From Planctomycetaceae bacterium (GTDB taxonomy: Bacteria > Planctomycetota > Planctomycetia > Planctomycetales > Planctomycetaceae), in assembly GCA_027080405.1 (NCBI GenBank), contig JALWSL010000473.1:1-17216 (forward strand): DNA of 17,216 nt, read 5' to 3'. The notes under the pieces are model-generated. The model was not told where the DNA came from. It saw only the letters and a list, made by a program, of their open reading frames with translations, and did no database searches. The number at the start of each line of letters is the position of its first letter. Position 1 is the stretch's first letter. The translations under genes and the position numbers were made by a program. Below, piece after piece: positions 8,371-14,647 of the stretch.

Positions 8371-8402
8371 TTGACTTGCCCAATAAGGTTGCATATAAAA
8401 CT
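8371..8402 (+). promoter_or_regulatory. MarR gene promoter with overlapping putative autoregulatory operator
   Basis: TTGACT (8371-8376) and TATAAA (8394-8399) are 17 bp apart, a strong sigma70-type match. The ATG lies only 7 nt beyond the -10, so the transcript would be leaderless or nearly so, in keeping with the lack of a ribosome binding site. Bases 8376-8402 carry the block TTGC-x-CAATA-x-GTTGCATATAAAACT, which recurs almost unchanged at 8853-8878 in front of the cupin gene. The 15-mer GTTGCATATAAAACT is identical in both. An operator covering the -10 would fit negative autoregulation. Confidence 0.65.
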
Positions 8403-8406
8403 AACT

Positions 8407-8835
8407 ATGTCGAGCAGATGTCCCGATCTTCCCTGTTTTTGTGCAGCATTCAGACGCGTCGAGAGAATATTGACGCGTCATTACGACAGTTATGTGCGTG
8501 AATGCGGATTGCACTCTTCGCAGTTGGGGATCCTTTTTTTTATTCATGAAAATGATTCGTTGACACAACGGGAATTGGCCCGTCAACTTTCGATGGACAA
8601 AGCGACCCTTTCCCGCAATCTTCAACTCCTGATGCGAGACGGGTATCTCAAAGCCAGGCCGGGAAATGATCGCAGGGAGCGGTTGATGCGACTAACACCG
8701 GCTGGGAAAAAGAAGGTTAAACAGGCAATCCCTCTTTGGGAGGCCGCCCAAAAAGCTCTCAAGGAAAAACTGGGGGAGGATTTCGAAGGCATCCTTTCCC
8801 AAATGAATCGCCTTCCGGGGCGACTTGATCAATAA
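8407..8835 (+). CDS. MarR family winged-helix transcriptional regulator
   Basis: 142-residue protein starting at the ATG at 8407; an upstream in-frame ATG at 8347 would run through the promoter and was rejected. The helix-turn-helix spans about 51-75 ([22 protein letters not shown], written here in part: [19 protein letters not shown]). The wing follows as [22 protein letters not shown] (79-100), whose D-R-R pattern is characteristic of MarR. MarR proteins are dimeric and usually repress themselves and a neighbouring gene until a ligand or oxidant is sensed. The N-terminus is rich in cysteine: C5, C10 and C12 in a CPDLPCFC cluster, plus C33, which suggests redox or metal sensing. The cupin gene 64 bp downstream is the likely target because both upstream regions share the same block. 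The gene diverges from the PSD1 operon, which could be a second target. Confidence 0.92.
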   Translation: MSSRCPDLPCFCAAFRRVERILTRHYDSYVRECGLHSSQLGILFFIHENDSLTQRELARQLSMDKATLSRNLQLLMRDGYLKARPGNDRRERLMRLTPAGKKKVKQAIPLWEAAQKALKEKLGEDFEGILSQMNRLPGRLDQ

Positions 8836-8852
8836 TTGCCTTCTCTTCTTTT

Positions 8853-8878
8853 TTGCAACAATAGTTGCATATAAAACT
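8853..8878 (+). promoter_or_regulatory. Putative MarR operator and promoter element of the cupin gene
   Basis: TTGCAACAATAGTTGCA (8853-8869) contains the inverted repeat TGCAAC-AATA-GTTGCA and runs into CATATAAAACT. The segment GTTGCATATAAAACT (8864-8878) is identical to that in the MarR promoter. TATAAA (8870-8875) is a credible -10, but the matching -35 position is T-rich and poor, so activation or weak basal expression is possible. The symmetric core is the best candidate for a MarR dimer site in this window. Confidence 0.55.
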
Positions 8879-8899
8879 TTATTTGGAAAGGGGTTAGTC

Positions 8900-9343
8900 A
8901 TGTCGAGTGAACATGCAGTGGCAACAAGTACGGTCTTCCAGGCAGGCCCGATGGAAAGCTGGCTGGAAAGACATCGCTGGCAACATCCCGGAGGGATGGA
9001 AATTCCGGGCAAGCTTTTCCTGAAGGAACCGTTGGGATTGACCGGAGCAGAAGTTTCGCTCGGGCAGATGCCACCCGGGGCGGGCGTTTCATTCGTGCAT
9101 ACGCACAAGCAGAACGAGGAAATCTACCTGTTTCTTACCGGGAAGGGAGAGATGCTTCTCGATGGCGAATCGCATCCCATTGAACCGGGGACTGTTTTTC
9201 GTGTGGGAACAACAGTGGAAAGAACCTGGCGGAATACTTCCTCGGAGCCGATGTGTTACGTCGTCATCCAGGCGAAAACGGATTCGCTCGAACAATGGAC
9301 CAGTGAAGATGGCAATATCTGTGGGGACGCCCCCTGGGCCTGA
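8900..9343 (+). CDS. Cupin domain protein
   Basis: 147-residue single-domain cupin. The ATG at 8900 is preceded by GGAAAGGGG with about 6 nt spacing; an earlier in-frame ATG at 8825 overlaps the MarR gene and the operator and was rejected. Cupin motif 1 is clear: [20 protein letters not shown] (62-81), with H67, H69 and E73 or E74 as metal ligands. Motif 2 ([17 protein letters not shown], 96-112) keeps the proline-glycine turn and the Asn, but the usual ligand His is Arg (R108), so the metal site is incomplete or completed differently. Small cupins include dioxygenases, isomerases and pure binding proteins; the reaction cannot be assigned. It sits 64 bp after the MarR gene and shares its upstream motif, so it is probably controlled by it. 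Confidence 0.88.
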   Translation: MSSEHAVATSTVFQAGPMESWLERHRWQHPGGMEIPGKLFLKEPLGLTGAEVSLGQMPPGAGVSFVHTHKQNEEIYLFLTGKGEMLLDGESHPIEPGTVFRVGTTVERTWRNTSSEPMCYVVIQAKTDSLEQWTSEDGNICGDAPWA

Positions 9344-9460
9344 CTTCTGATTCCCTATTTGATTCCCCATTCGCGTTCGGACAGTTGCCCTTCTTTCCCG
9401 AACTCTCTCGAAAAAGAAAGGCTCTGTCCGCTTTTCTGCCGTTTTCTGCTGCCAGCTATT

Positions 9461-9509
9461 CAGCTTACCAGTTTAATTAGCTCCACGGTTCAAACAGCCT
9501 ACCAGTTCA
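9461..9509. repeat. Direct repeat of 15 bp upstream of the FAD oxidoreductase gene
   Basis: CAGCTTACCAGTTTA (9461-9475) and CAGCCTACCAGTTCA (9495-9509) match at 13 of 15 positions and start 34 bp apart (about three helical turns). They lie in the 293-bp gap between the cupin and FAD oxidoreductase genes. A regulator-binding role is possible but unproven. Apart from this and a possible promoter, the gap shows nothing else. Confidence 0.4.
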
Positions 9510-9579
9510 GCAGTGTTACCGTTGCCGTCCTGTTTCCCGTCTCTTGTGCCAGATGAGAACAGTGCCTAGGATAAAACCA

Positions 9580-9608
9580 TTGATGGAGTCCGCGTGGTTT
9601 CCCATAAA
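9580..9608 (+). promoter_or_regulatory. Possible sigma70-type promoter for the FAD oxidoreductase
   Basis: TTGATG (9580-9585) and CATAAA (9603-9608) are separated by 17 bp and end 28 bp before the chosen ATG. A competing pair, TTGTGC near 9545 with TAGGAT near 9568, has equal spacing. Either would separate this gene from the MarR-cupin unit. Confidence 0.35.
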
Positions 9609-9636
9609 CACTTTCGTTTTCATAAAAGGTTGGCTG

Positions 9637-11382
9637 ATGTCAAAACGGAGAGAGTTTCTGGAACAGTGTGGCCTGATCGGTGGAACCATTTTTTCATCGG
9701 CGTTTCTCAATGCCATTTCCTCAACGAGCAGTTATGCGAACTCTCAGGCAGAGTTGAAGGCAGACGTGGTGGTGATTGGCGGCGGAGTGGGAGGCTGTGC
9801 GGCAGCATTGGCTGCGTGCCGCAACGGAGCGTCGGTTATTATGACGGAGCCGACCGACTGGCTGGGAGGCCAACTTTCCCAGCAGGCTGTTCCGCCTGAT
9901 GAACATCGATGGATTGAATCGTTCGGACGAACCTCCAGTTACGCGAAACTGCGTGAGGGTATTCGCGCCTATTACAAACGGAACTATCCGTTGACAGATG
10001 CTGCCCGCAAGAAACAGTTTTTCAACCCCGGGAACGGTTCTGTTTCACGTATCTGTCATGAACCACGAGTTGGTGTCGAAGTTTTACAGGAGATGCTGGC
10101 ACCGGAAATCAGTCGTGGAAAATTGATGATCCTGCTCAACACTCGGCCGATCAAAGCGGAAGTGCAGGGCGATGTCATTCAGGCTGTCACTTGCACGGGC
10201 AGCGGTTTTGCATCGGATAAAGTTCTGCAGGCGCGTTACTTTATCGATGCGAGTGAAGAAGGCGATCTGCTTCCTCTCTCTGGAACAGAGTACGTTATTG
10301 GCGCAGAATCCCAAAAACAGACCGGGGAAAAACATGCTCCCGAAAAAGCGAATCCGAAAAACATCCAGGCTTTCACCTGCTGTTTTGCAATCGACCATCT
10401 GGAGGGCGAAGATCACACGATCGACCGGCCGGAAATGTACGACTTCTGGAAAAATCATGTCCCATCATTAACGCCGCCCTGGTCTGGAAAATTGCTCGAT
10501 TTTTCCTACTCCTCCCCTCGCACGCTCAACCCCAAAGCCCTCTCCTTTGCCCCGTGTGGCAGAGAGAAACCGGCCCCAAGAACCAAATCACTGAATTTGT
10601 GGCTGTATCGCAGAATCATTGACCGCAGCAACTTCGCCAGAGGGACTTACGCAAGTGATATCACTGTCATCAACTGGCCTCAAAATGATTACATGCTGGG
10701 AAATATCACCGATGTTTCCGCAGACCAGCGTGCAAGGGAATTGCACAAAGCCAAACAGTTGAGCCTCTCTTTGCTGTACTGGTTACAAACAGATGCACCA
10801 CGCCCCGATGGCGGAACCGGCTGGAAAGGACTGCGGCTGCGCAAGGATATTGTCGGGACTGAAGACGGTCTGGCAAAGTACCCCTACATTCGGGAATCCC
10901 GGCGAATTCTGGCCGAGCTGACAATTACCGAGCAGGATATAAGCCGTGCTGAAAGAGCAATCGAAGCGGGCAGCAGGAAAAACATCAACGCCTCTCAAAA
11001 GCACCTTCTGGCCCGGCCATTCAGTGATTCGGTTGGCATCGGCTATTACCATCTCGATTTACACCCCAGCTCGGGCGGTGACAATTACATCGACATGAGC
11101 AGCGTGCCCTTTCAAATTCCGCTGGGAGCGATGATTCCCCGACGTATTGAAAATTTACTTCCCGGTTGCAAAAACATCGGCACCACACATCTTTCCAACG
11201 GTTGCTACCGGTTGCACCCAGTTGAATGGGCGATAGGCGAGGCAGCTGGAGCGGTCGCTGCATTTGCCATTCAGAGCAGAACAACACCAAGAGCCATTCG
11301 CAACGACAAAAACAGATTGCAACAGTTCCAGACCTTACTCTCCAAACAGGGCGTCGAGCTGGAGTGGACAAAGCTGAAATAG
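9637..11382 (+). CDS. Tat-exported FAD-dependent oxidoreductase (FAD_oxidored family)
   Basis: 581-residue protein from the ATG at 9637, chosen because it places the twin-arginine signal KRREFLEQCG at residues 3-12, with AAGG about 9-12 nt upstream; in-frame ATGs further upstream would only add an unrelated leader. A hydrophobic h-region and an Ala/Ser-rich cleavage region precede the Rossmann dinucleotide-binding fold DVVVIGGGVGGCAAALAA (43-60, GxGxxG) with E71 as the ribose-binding acid and the flavin-proximal WLGGQLSQQAVPP. The C-terminus has SNGCYRLHPVEWAIGEAAG, typical of the FAD_oxidored family, where it closes over the flavin. These exported flavoproteins are abundant in planctomycetes and are often near polysaccharide-degradation genes, but the substrate is unknown. 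It ends about 200 bp from the convergent DUF1559 gene. Confidence 0.88.
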   Translation: MSKRREFLEQCGLIGGTIFSSAFLNAISSTSSYANSQAELKADVVVIGGGVGGCAAALAACRNGASVIMTEPTDWLGGQLSQQAVPPDEHRWIESFGRTSSYAKLREGIRAYYKRNYPLTDAARKKQFFNPGNGSVSRICHEPRVGVEVLQEMLAPEISRGKLMILLNTRPIKAEVQGDVIQAVTCTGSGFASDKVLQARYFIDASEEGDLLPLSGTEYVIGAESQKQTGEKHAPEKANPKNIQAFTCCFAIDHLEGEDHTIDRPEMYDFWKNHVPSLTPPWSGKLLDFSYSSPRTLNPKALSFAPCGREKPAPRTKSLNLWLYRRIIDRSNFARGTYASDITVINWPQNDYMLGNITDVSADQRARELHKAKQLSLSLLYWLQTDAPRPDGGTGWKGLRLRKDIVGTEDGLAKYPYIRESRRILAELTITEQDISRAERAIEAGSRKNINASQKHLLARPFSDSVGIGYYHLDLHPSSGGDNYIDMSSVPFQIPLGAMIPRRIENLLPGCKNIGTTHLSNGCYRLHPVEWAIGEAAGAVAAFAIQSRTTPRAIRNDKNRLQQFQTLLSKQGVELEWTKLK

Positions 11383-11463
11383 TCGTACAACGGTTCGTCG
11401 TACTGGAGTTTCCCGCCTTTCCCGGGTACTGCCTATCCCGCTGTTTCTTCCACCGCATTAACG

Positions 11464-11507
11464 AAAAAAGCGTGAGAAGTTCCCCCTCTCGGGAAATCTC
11501 CTCACGC
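11464..11507 (-). terminator. Rho-independent terminator of the DUF1559 gene
   Basis: A hairpin at 11470-11507 has outer arms GCGTGAG (11470-11476) and CTCACGC (11501-11507) and inner arms TTCCC (11480-11484) and GGGAA (11491-11495). Read on the minus strand it is followed directly by six T residues (complement of 11464-11469). It lies 83 bp beyond the DUF1559 stop codon. On the plus strand it lacks a T tract, so it serves mainly the minus-strand gene. Confidence 0.8.
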
Positions 11508-11589
11508 AAAAATTGAGTCAACCGCTTGAACAATTCAACGTCTTCGGACCGCAGCACAACCTGTCGATCTCGAACTCGCGACGTTCAAA

Positions 11590-12591
11590 TTAGAATTCAC
11601 CAACAATCTCGCCCCGATTACGGGTACGAATTGCCCGGTAGACAAGCATGTCAATATTCTCCGAAACAAATCGGGTTGAGCCATCACACAAGACCGTCTG
11701 GATTCCTCCGGTGTGAGGACTTGCGTTTCCCCAGGCCGGCCCCCATGTACGATTGGAACGGCCAATCAGGTAAGTTGCGCTGCCTCCACCGTAGCTTTCG
11801 ACATCGGTAGGATTGACACCGGAATGCCACCCGGCAGATGTTGTATAATCACGCGCCCCGATCCAGATACCACCAGAATAATTACAGGGGCCTCCGCCAC
11901 AGTTGGTTGACCCGGTTGCATCGTTCATGGTTGTTCTTTCCACCACCAAAAGCGTGTTGCTCGTGCCATCCTTGATGTCACGAAATCTGATGTTCGAATT
12001 GGCCCAGAAAACGCCCAGCCTGTCGCGGGCCGCGTAGGTACCTGCGTTGGCCAGGTAGTTACTGAGTCCAAAGCTGTTTTTATCCGTATTGCGACCACCC
12101 ATCGGATCGGACGGGCAGATATACGTTTTAACAACCTGATTGGCGGCAGGAATCGCATCCGAGACCGATGCGGTCCCGTCGAAGTTGCCATCCATCCAGT
12201 GATAGGCAAACCCACCGGTTTGCTGACCAATCTGGTCATACAGCGGAGACTGCTCAAGAGCGGGTAGAATCATGGTTCCCCAGCCAAGCCCGTTACGATC
12301 GTCTATGTTATTCGTACTGGGATCGCCGAGATTGGGAGTGAAATCGATGAAGCTGGGTGGAAACGTGTCGTGCACATCGTGGTAATTGTGCAAAGCCAGG
12401 CCAATCTGCTTCAGGTTATTTTTGCAGGAACTTCTTCGTGCAGCTTCACGGGCCTGTTGCACCGCAGGCAAAAGCAAGGCGACGAGGATCGCAATGATCG
12501 CAATCACCACAAGCAATTCAATCAGCGTGAACCCTCTTTTCGGGCCTGAAGGGAAAGCCCCCTTCGACCGCATACTCATCATACCATTCAT
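11590..12591 (-). CDS. DUF1559 protein with type IV prepilin-like N-terminus
   Basis: 333-residue protein; the ATG at 12591 is preceded by AAGGAG with 8 nt spacing, an excellent ribosome binding site. The N-terminus is a class III (prepilin) signal: G20 followed by FTLIELLVVIAIIAILVALL, with cleavage expected between G20 and F21 and Glu at +5 of the mature protein. Then comes PAVQQAREAARRSSCKNNLK, and after it the planctomycete DUF1559 body. Landmarks include IGLALHNYHDVHDTFPP, a TLLVVERT segment and the C-terminal DGSTRFVSENID. These proteins (H-X9-DG family) are encoded in dozens to hundreds of copies per planctomycete genome and are thought to form or decorate surface or secretion pseudopilus structures; the exact role is unknown. 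The gene lies downstream of a small lipoprotein gene, a common pairing in planctomycetes, and ends at a strong terminator. Confidence 0.95.
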   Translation of the reverse strand: MNGMMSMRSKGAFPSGPKRGFTLIELLVVIAIIAILVALLLPAVQQAREAARRSSCKNNLKQIGLALHNYHDVHDTFPPSFIDFTPNLGDPSTNNIDDRNGLGWGTMILPALEQSPLYDQIGQQTGGFAYHWMDGNFDGTASVSDAIPAANQVVKTYICPSDPMGGRNTDKNSFGLSNYLANAGTYAARDRLGVFWANSNIRFRDIKDGTSNTLLVVERTTMNDATGSTNCGGGPCNYSGGIWIGARDYTTSAGWHSGVNPTDVESYGGGSATYLIGRSNRTWGPAWGNASPHTGGIQTVLCDGSTRFVSENIDMLVYRAIRTRNRGEIVGEF

Positions 12592-13021
12592 CGAAAATCT
12601 CCTTGTGAGAAACTAAAGAAAAAGAAATCTGACAGAGACCCTGACAGAAAAATAACTTGAGAGCTGGACAACCCGTCCATTATGCCTCATTTCATCCGCC
12701 ATTTGCAACATCTAAACACATGAATTCATTCGATTTGTATCGTAAAATGCCGATCCGGCCAGGAAACAGGGCGGCTGTGAACAGCCTCACCAATTAGCCA
12801 GCTTACCCGTGCGATAGCGTGTGCATCCATAAGGTAAGAAAGACAACCTTTCGTTCCTTTCTTTCCGTCAAAACCTTTTTGACAAAACTGCTCTTGATCG
12901 TGCAACCGGTAATCGTACAAGCGGTAACAGAACAGGAATCAACTCACGACATCACGCCGGTAGATACGCGGAAAATGCGACTTTCGCGCAAAGTAGAATC
13001 AAGCGAGACGCCACCAAGCTT
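12592..13021. other. 430-bp intergenic region between lipoprotein and DUF1559 genes
   Basis: No gene is supported; an open frame on the plus strand from 12819 merely runs antisense into the lipoprotein. It contains a 14-bp hairpin sequence GGCTGTGAACAGCC (12773-12786), an inverted repeat GTCAAAA-CCT-TTTTGAC (12867-12883), and a 15-bp tandem duplication (12899-12913 and 12914-12928, 12 of 15 identical). A candidate promoter for the DUF1559 gene lies at 12679-12708. Confidence 0.55.
12679..12708 (-). promoter_or_regulatory. Possible promoter for the DUF1559 gene
   Basis: On the minus strand TTGCAA (12708-12703) and CATAAT (12684-12679) are 18 bp apart. CATAAT matches the -10 consensus at five of six positions. 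Initiation near 12670 would give a leader of about 80 nt before the strong ribosome binding site. The presence of a separate promoter would mean the lipoprotein and DUF1559 genes can be expressed independently. Confidence 0.4.
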
Positions 13022-13028
13022 CTACTTT
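12990..13028 (-). terminator. Inverted repeat overlapping the lipoprotein stop codon, possible terminator
   Basis: AAAGTAGAA (12990-12998) and TTCTACTTT (13020-13028) are perfect 9-bp complements with a 21-nt loop. The minus-strand arm begins inside the last lysine codons and includes the TAG stop. On the minus strand the downstream T run is only the TTT of the arm itself. On the plus strand the hairpin is followed by more T. It may end the lipoprotein transcript or block antisense read-through. Confidence 0.4.
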
Positions 13029-13432
13029 TTCTTTTTCGTCAGCTTGAAGTCGAACGTATTATCCTCTCCCGCCTTCACCATGGCGGTTAATGTTGATTTG
13101 GTGTTGTACTGTTCAGGAATTGGATCCTTGTACCCAGGCTCGGGGGGAGCTTCGAGGGGAGTTTCTATTGTGACTTTGTTCTCACCAACTTTCGCCCCCT
13201 TGGCGTTATTTCTGTAAGTCAATTCATACTTCCCGTCTGCGTCGGTCAGGCCAAAGGAGCTTTGCCCATCGGGGGAAGTGAATGTCACCGTCACGTTGGA
13301 CAAGGGAGCGCCATCCATGGTAACCGTCCCGGTTACCTTCGCCAATTCGGGCATTCCCTCTCCACCATTTTGGCCCGTACAACCAACAACCGTTAAAAGA
13401 AATAGAACTGCAACTGCTCTGATTGGTCTCAT
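13022..13432 (-). CDS. Small lipoprotein with carboxypeptidase-regulatory-like (transthyretin-type) domain
   Basis: 136-residue protein with a type II signal: a basic start MRPIR, a hydrophobic core, and lipobox VVGC with C18 as the lipidated residue. The mature part starts with a Gly-rich linker, then a single Ig-like or transthyretin-like beta sandwich: KVTGTVTMDGAPLSNVTVTF, DADGKYELTYRNNAKGAKVGENKVTIE. This matches the carboxypeptidase regulatory-like fold found in many planctomycete lipoproteins. It ends in a KLTKKKK basic tail. The protein should be anchored in the outer or cytoplasmic membrane facing the periplasm. Such genes often accompany DUF1559 genes, as here. The ATG at 13432 has no obvious ribosome binding site. 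A TTGACA-based promoter lies about 155 bp upstream, leaving a structured leader. Confidence 0.88.
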   Translation of the reverse strand: MRPIRAVAVLFLLTVVGCTGQNGGEGMPELAKVTGTVTMDGAPLSNVTVTFTSPDGQSSFGLTDADGKYELTYRNNAKGAKVGENKVTIETPLEAPPEPGYKDPIPEQYNTKSTLTAMVKAGEDNTFDFKLTKKKK

Positions 13433-13460
13433 AAAAAACTCGACTTGATGTTAAAGGCGC

Positions 13461-13499
13461 AAAAAAGCCAAGCCAAAACCGACCGTCCAGCCGGCTGGC
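13461..13499 (-). promoter_or_regulatory. Attenuator-like hairpin in the lipoprotein leader
   Basis: On the minus strand GCCAGCC (13499-13493) can pair, with one bulge, with GGCTTGGC (13474-13467), directly followed by six T residues (13466-13461). The 5' arm is also part of a perfect 12-bp palindrome CCAGCCGGCTGG (13487-13498), which could form a competing hairpin. The structure lies between the predicted promoter and the lipoprotein ATG, so premature termination is possible. Confidence 0.35.
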
Positions 13500-13562
13500 A
13501 AACAGAACGCATGTTAACAGGTACGCATAGCCCGAGGCAATGCAACCGTGTTCGTATAATGA

Positions 13563-13593
13563 TATAATGTTGCGTTTTCCTGTTTCGTGTCAA
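13563..13593 (-). promoter_or_regulatory. Promoter for the lipoprotein gene
   Basis: A perfect -35, TTGACA (13593-13588 on the minus strand), is followed after 18 bp by CATTAT (13569-13564) as -10. The sequence beyond it, ATTATA, is also A+T-rich. On the plus strand the same bases read TATAAT-GA-TATAAT, so promoters in both directions overlap. Confidence 0.5.
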
Positions 13594-13927
13594 CCAAAAC
13601 GGGATGGGAACCGGTAAATCGACAGGGTGTTTATGGTCAAAAGAAGACTTTGCGACAGAGAGGTTGATGCCCGACTGACAATATGGCCTGAGCCTGTTTG
13701 AGTGCGGATTCTCCGGATAAATAAAATATGAATGGGGCATCGAACAGGAGCGTGAGTTCAACAATAATGACGGTTTTCGGGATGTTCCGTTTTTGACGAT
13801 CAAGGTAAGCAGGCAAAGCAAGGGGAAATATAACCGGCGTAACGGACGATACTATTTCCTGCATCAGGCCAACGGAAAAAGTTGGCTGTCAGAATATCCG
13901 ACATCGATTTACCAACCGGAGCCGTCT

Positions 13928-14218
13928 ATGTCAGATCACCCTGCAACATGGGCTGAATTGGAACAGTTTGTGCATCATTCCCTGTGCCAGAAAGAGAATC
14001 TGATCCCTGAACAATTTCCACTTGAATCGCGTCTGTTGCAGAAGCAGGAAAATTTCTGTGGATTGGAATTCACGTTATACGGTCCCCGTCAAATACGCCT
14101 GGGGGCAGTCTGGGCAGCCGACATCAACACAATTTATTTTTACGATGCCAGAGGCCGACGGTACGAAACGCTGAAATTGAAGAAACGTCCGCAAGACAGG
14201 CGGGAGAGCGTCGCCTGA
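13928..14218 (+). CDS. Small conserved-looking protein of unknown function
   Basis: 96-residue protein from the ATG at 13928, which follows GGAG with 6 nt spacing. A longer version from a TTG at 13793 is possible but lacks a ribosome binding site. No signal peptide or membrane segment is visible, so it is probably cytoplasmic. The core GLEFTLYGPRQIRLGAVWAADINTIYFYDARGRRY (positions 45-79, shown in two parts here: LYGPRQIRLGAVWAAD and NTIYFYDARGRRY) resembles, from memory, short planctomycete hypothetical proteins with a 'YGPR-x-(V/I)-(R/K)-x-x-A-(V/I)-W-x-A-D' motif. I cannot name a family. The tail is strongly basic. It is followed 55 bp later by the convergent PadR gene. Confidence 0.65.
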   Translation: MSDHPATWAELEQFVHHSLCQKENLIPEQFPLESRLLQKQENFCGLEFTLYGPRQIRLGAVWAADINTIYFYDARGRRYETLKLKKRPQDRRESVA

Positions 14219-14273
14219 CAGATGATTGAATGCATCGGCTTATTGAATACTCCGCAGTTCCGCGAAAAGGGGC

Positions 14274-14588
14274 TCACTTCAAATGCTTCCTCCAGGTCTT
14301 CAATAATCCGTTGTGAAAATTCAGCTTCTTCAGGAATGTTTTCTTTCCCTTGGCTGTGATGCGGAACTTCTTGCTCCCTTTGCCTGCTTTGACCGAACAA
14401 TATTTCTCCGCTGCCAGCCGATCAAAGTATGTGTAAAAAGAACTGGTGCTTGTGTCCCATTGAAACTGGTCGCGCAGTTTCTTTCTCAGTTCTGTTCCTG
14501 TCTGCTCTTTTTCGAAAATCAAACCGAGCAGCGTATATTGGACGTCACTCAATTCTTTCGGGATATTGTGATTCATCGTCTGTTCCAT
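14274..14588 (-). CDS. Small PadR family winged-helix transcriptional regulator
   Basis: 104-residue protein from the ATG at 14588; an upstream TTG at 14618 and a second ATG at 14576 are alternatives. The sequence LSDVQYTLLGLIFEKEQTGTELRKKL (13-38) matches PadR helices 1-2, 'L-x-x-x-Q-x-x-I-L-x-L-I-x-x-x-x-x-x-G-Y-E-L'. It is followed by WDTSTSSFYTYFDRLAAEKY (44-63), the recognition helix region, and a basic wing KGSKKFRITAKGKKTF. The second-domain coiled coil that mediates dimerisation in long PadR proteins is absent, as in the short subfamily. PadR proteins usually repress stress, efflux or detoxification genes. It follows pgpA by 59 bp on the same strand and is likely co-transcribed; the divergent RND pump is a plausible target. 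Confidence 0.78.
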   Translation of the reverse strand: MEQTMNHNIPKELSDVQYTLLGLIFEKEQTGTELRKKLRDQFQWDTSTSSFYTYFDRLAAEKYCSVKAGKGSKKFRITAKGKKTFLKKLNFHNGLLKTWRKHLK

Positions 14589-14647
14589 TTTTCTTGAAGC
14601 CACCTTACCAAAAAGCAAGTTACAGACCTGTCCGTCGATTTGTCTGC

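Larger units (their letters stand above)
13433..13927. other. 495-bp divergent intergenic region with overlapping promoters
   Basis: This separates the lipoprotein (-) and a small unknown gene (+). It carries divergent promoter-like elements at 13555-13593, an attenuator-like leader at 13461-13499, and a TTGAGT (13698-13703) / TAAAAT (13722-13727) pair with 18-bp spacing on the plus strand. The frame of the downstream small gene stays open back to 13721 and has a TTG at 13793, but I see no convincing start there. Confidence 0.45.

Noticed and set aside
12819..13217. Plus-strand 132-codon frame
   Set aside because: Half of it is antisense to the lipoprotein gene and the rest is repeat-containing intergenic sequence; no family resemblance.
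13429..13821. Minus-strand 130-codon frame upstream of the lipoprotein
   Set aside because: It runs through the promoter and leader, is rich in Cys, Ser and Pro as random frames are, and its start is unsupported.
13793..13927. TTG-initiated extension of the small protein
   Set aside because: No ribosome binding site at the TTG; the ATG at 13928 has GGAG at good spacing. The frame is open back to 13721, so some doubt remains.
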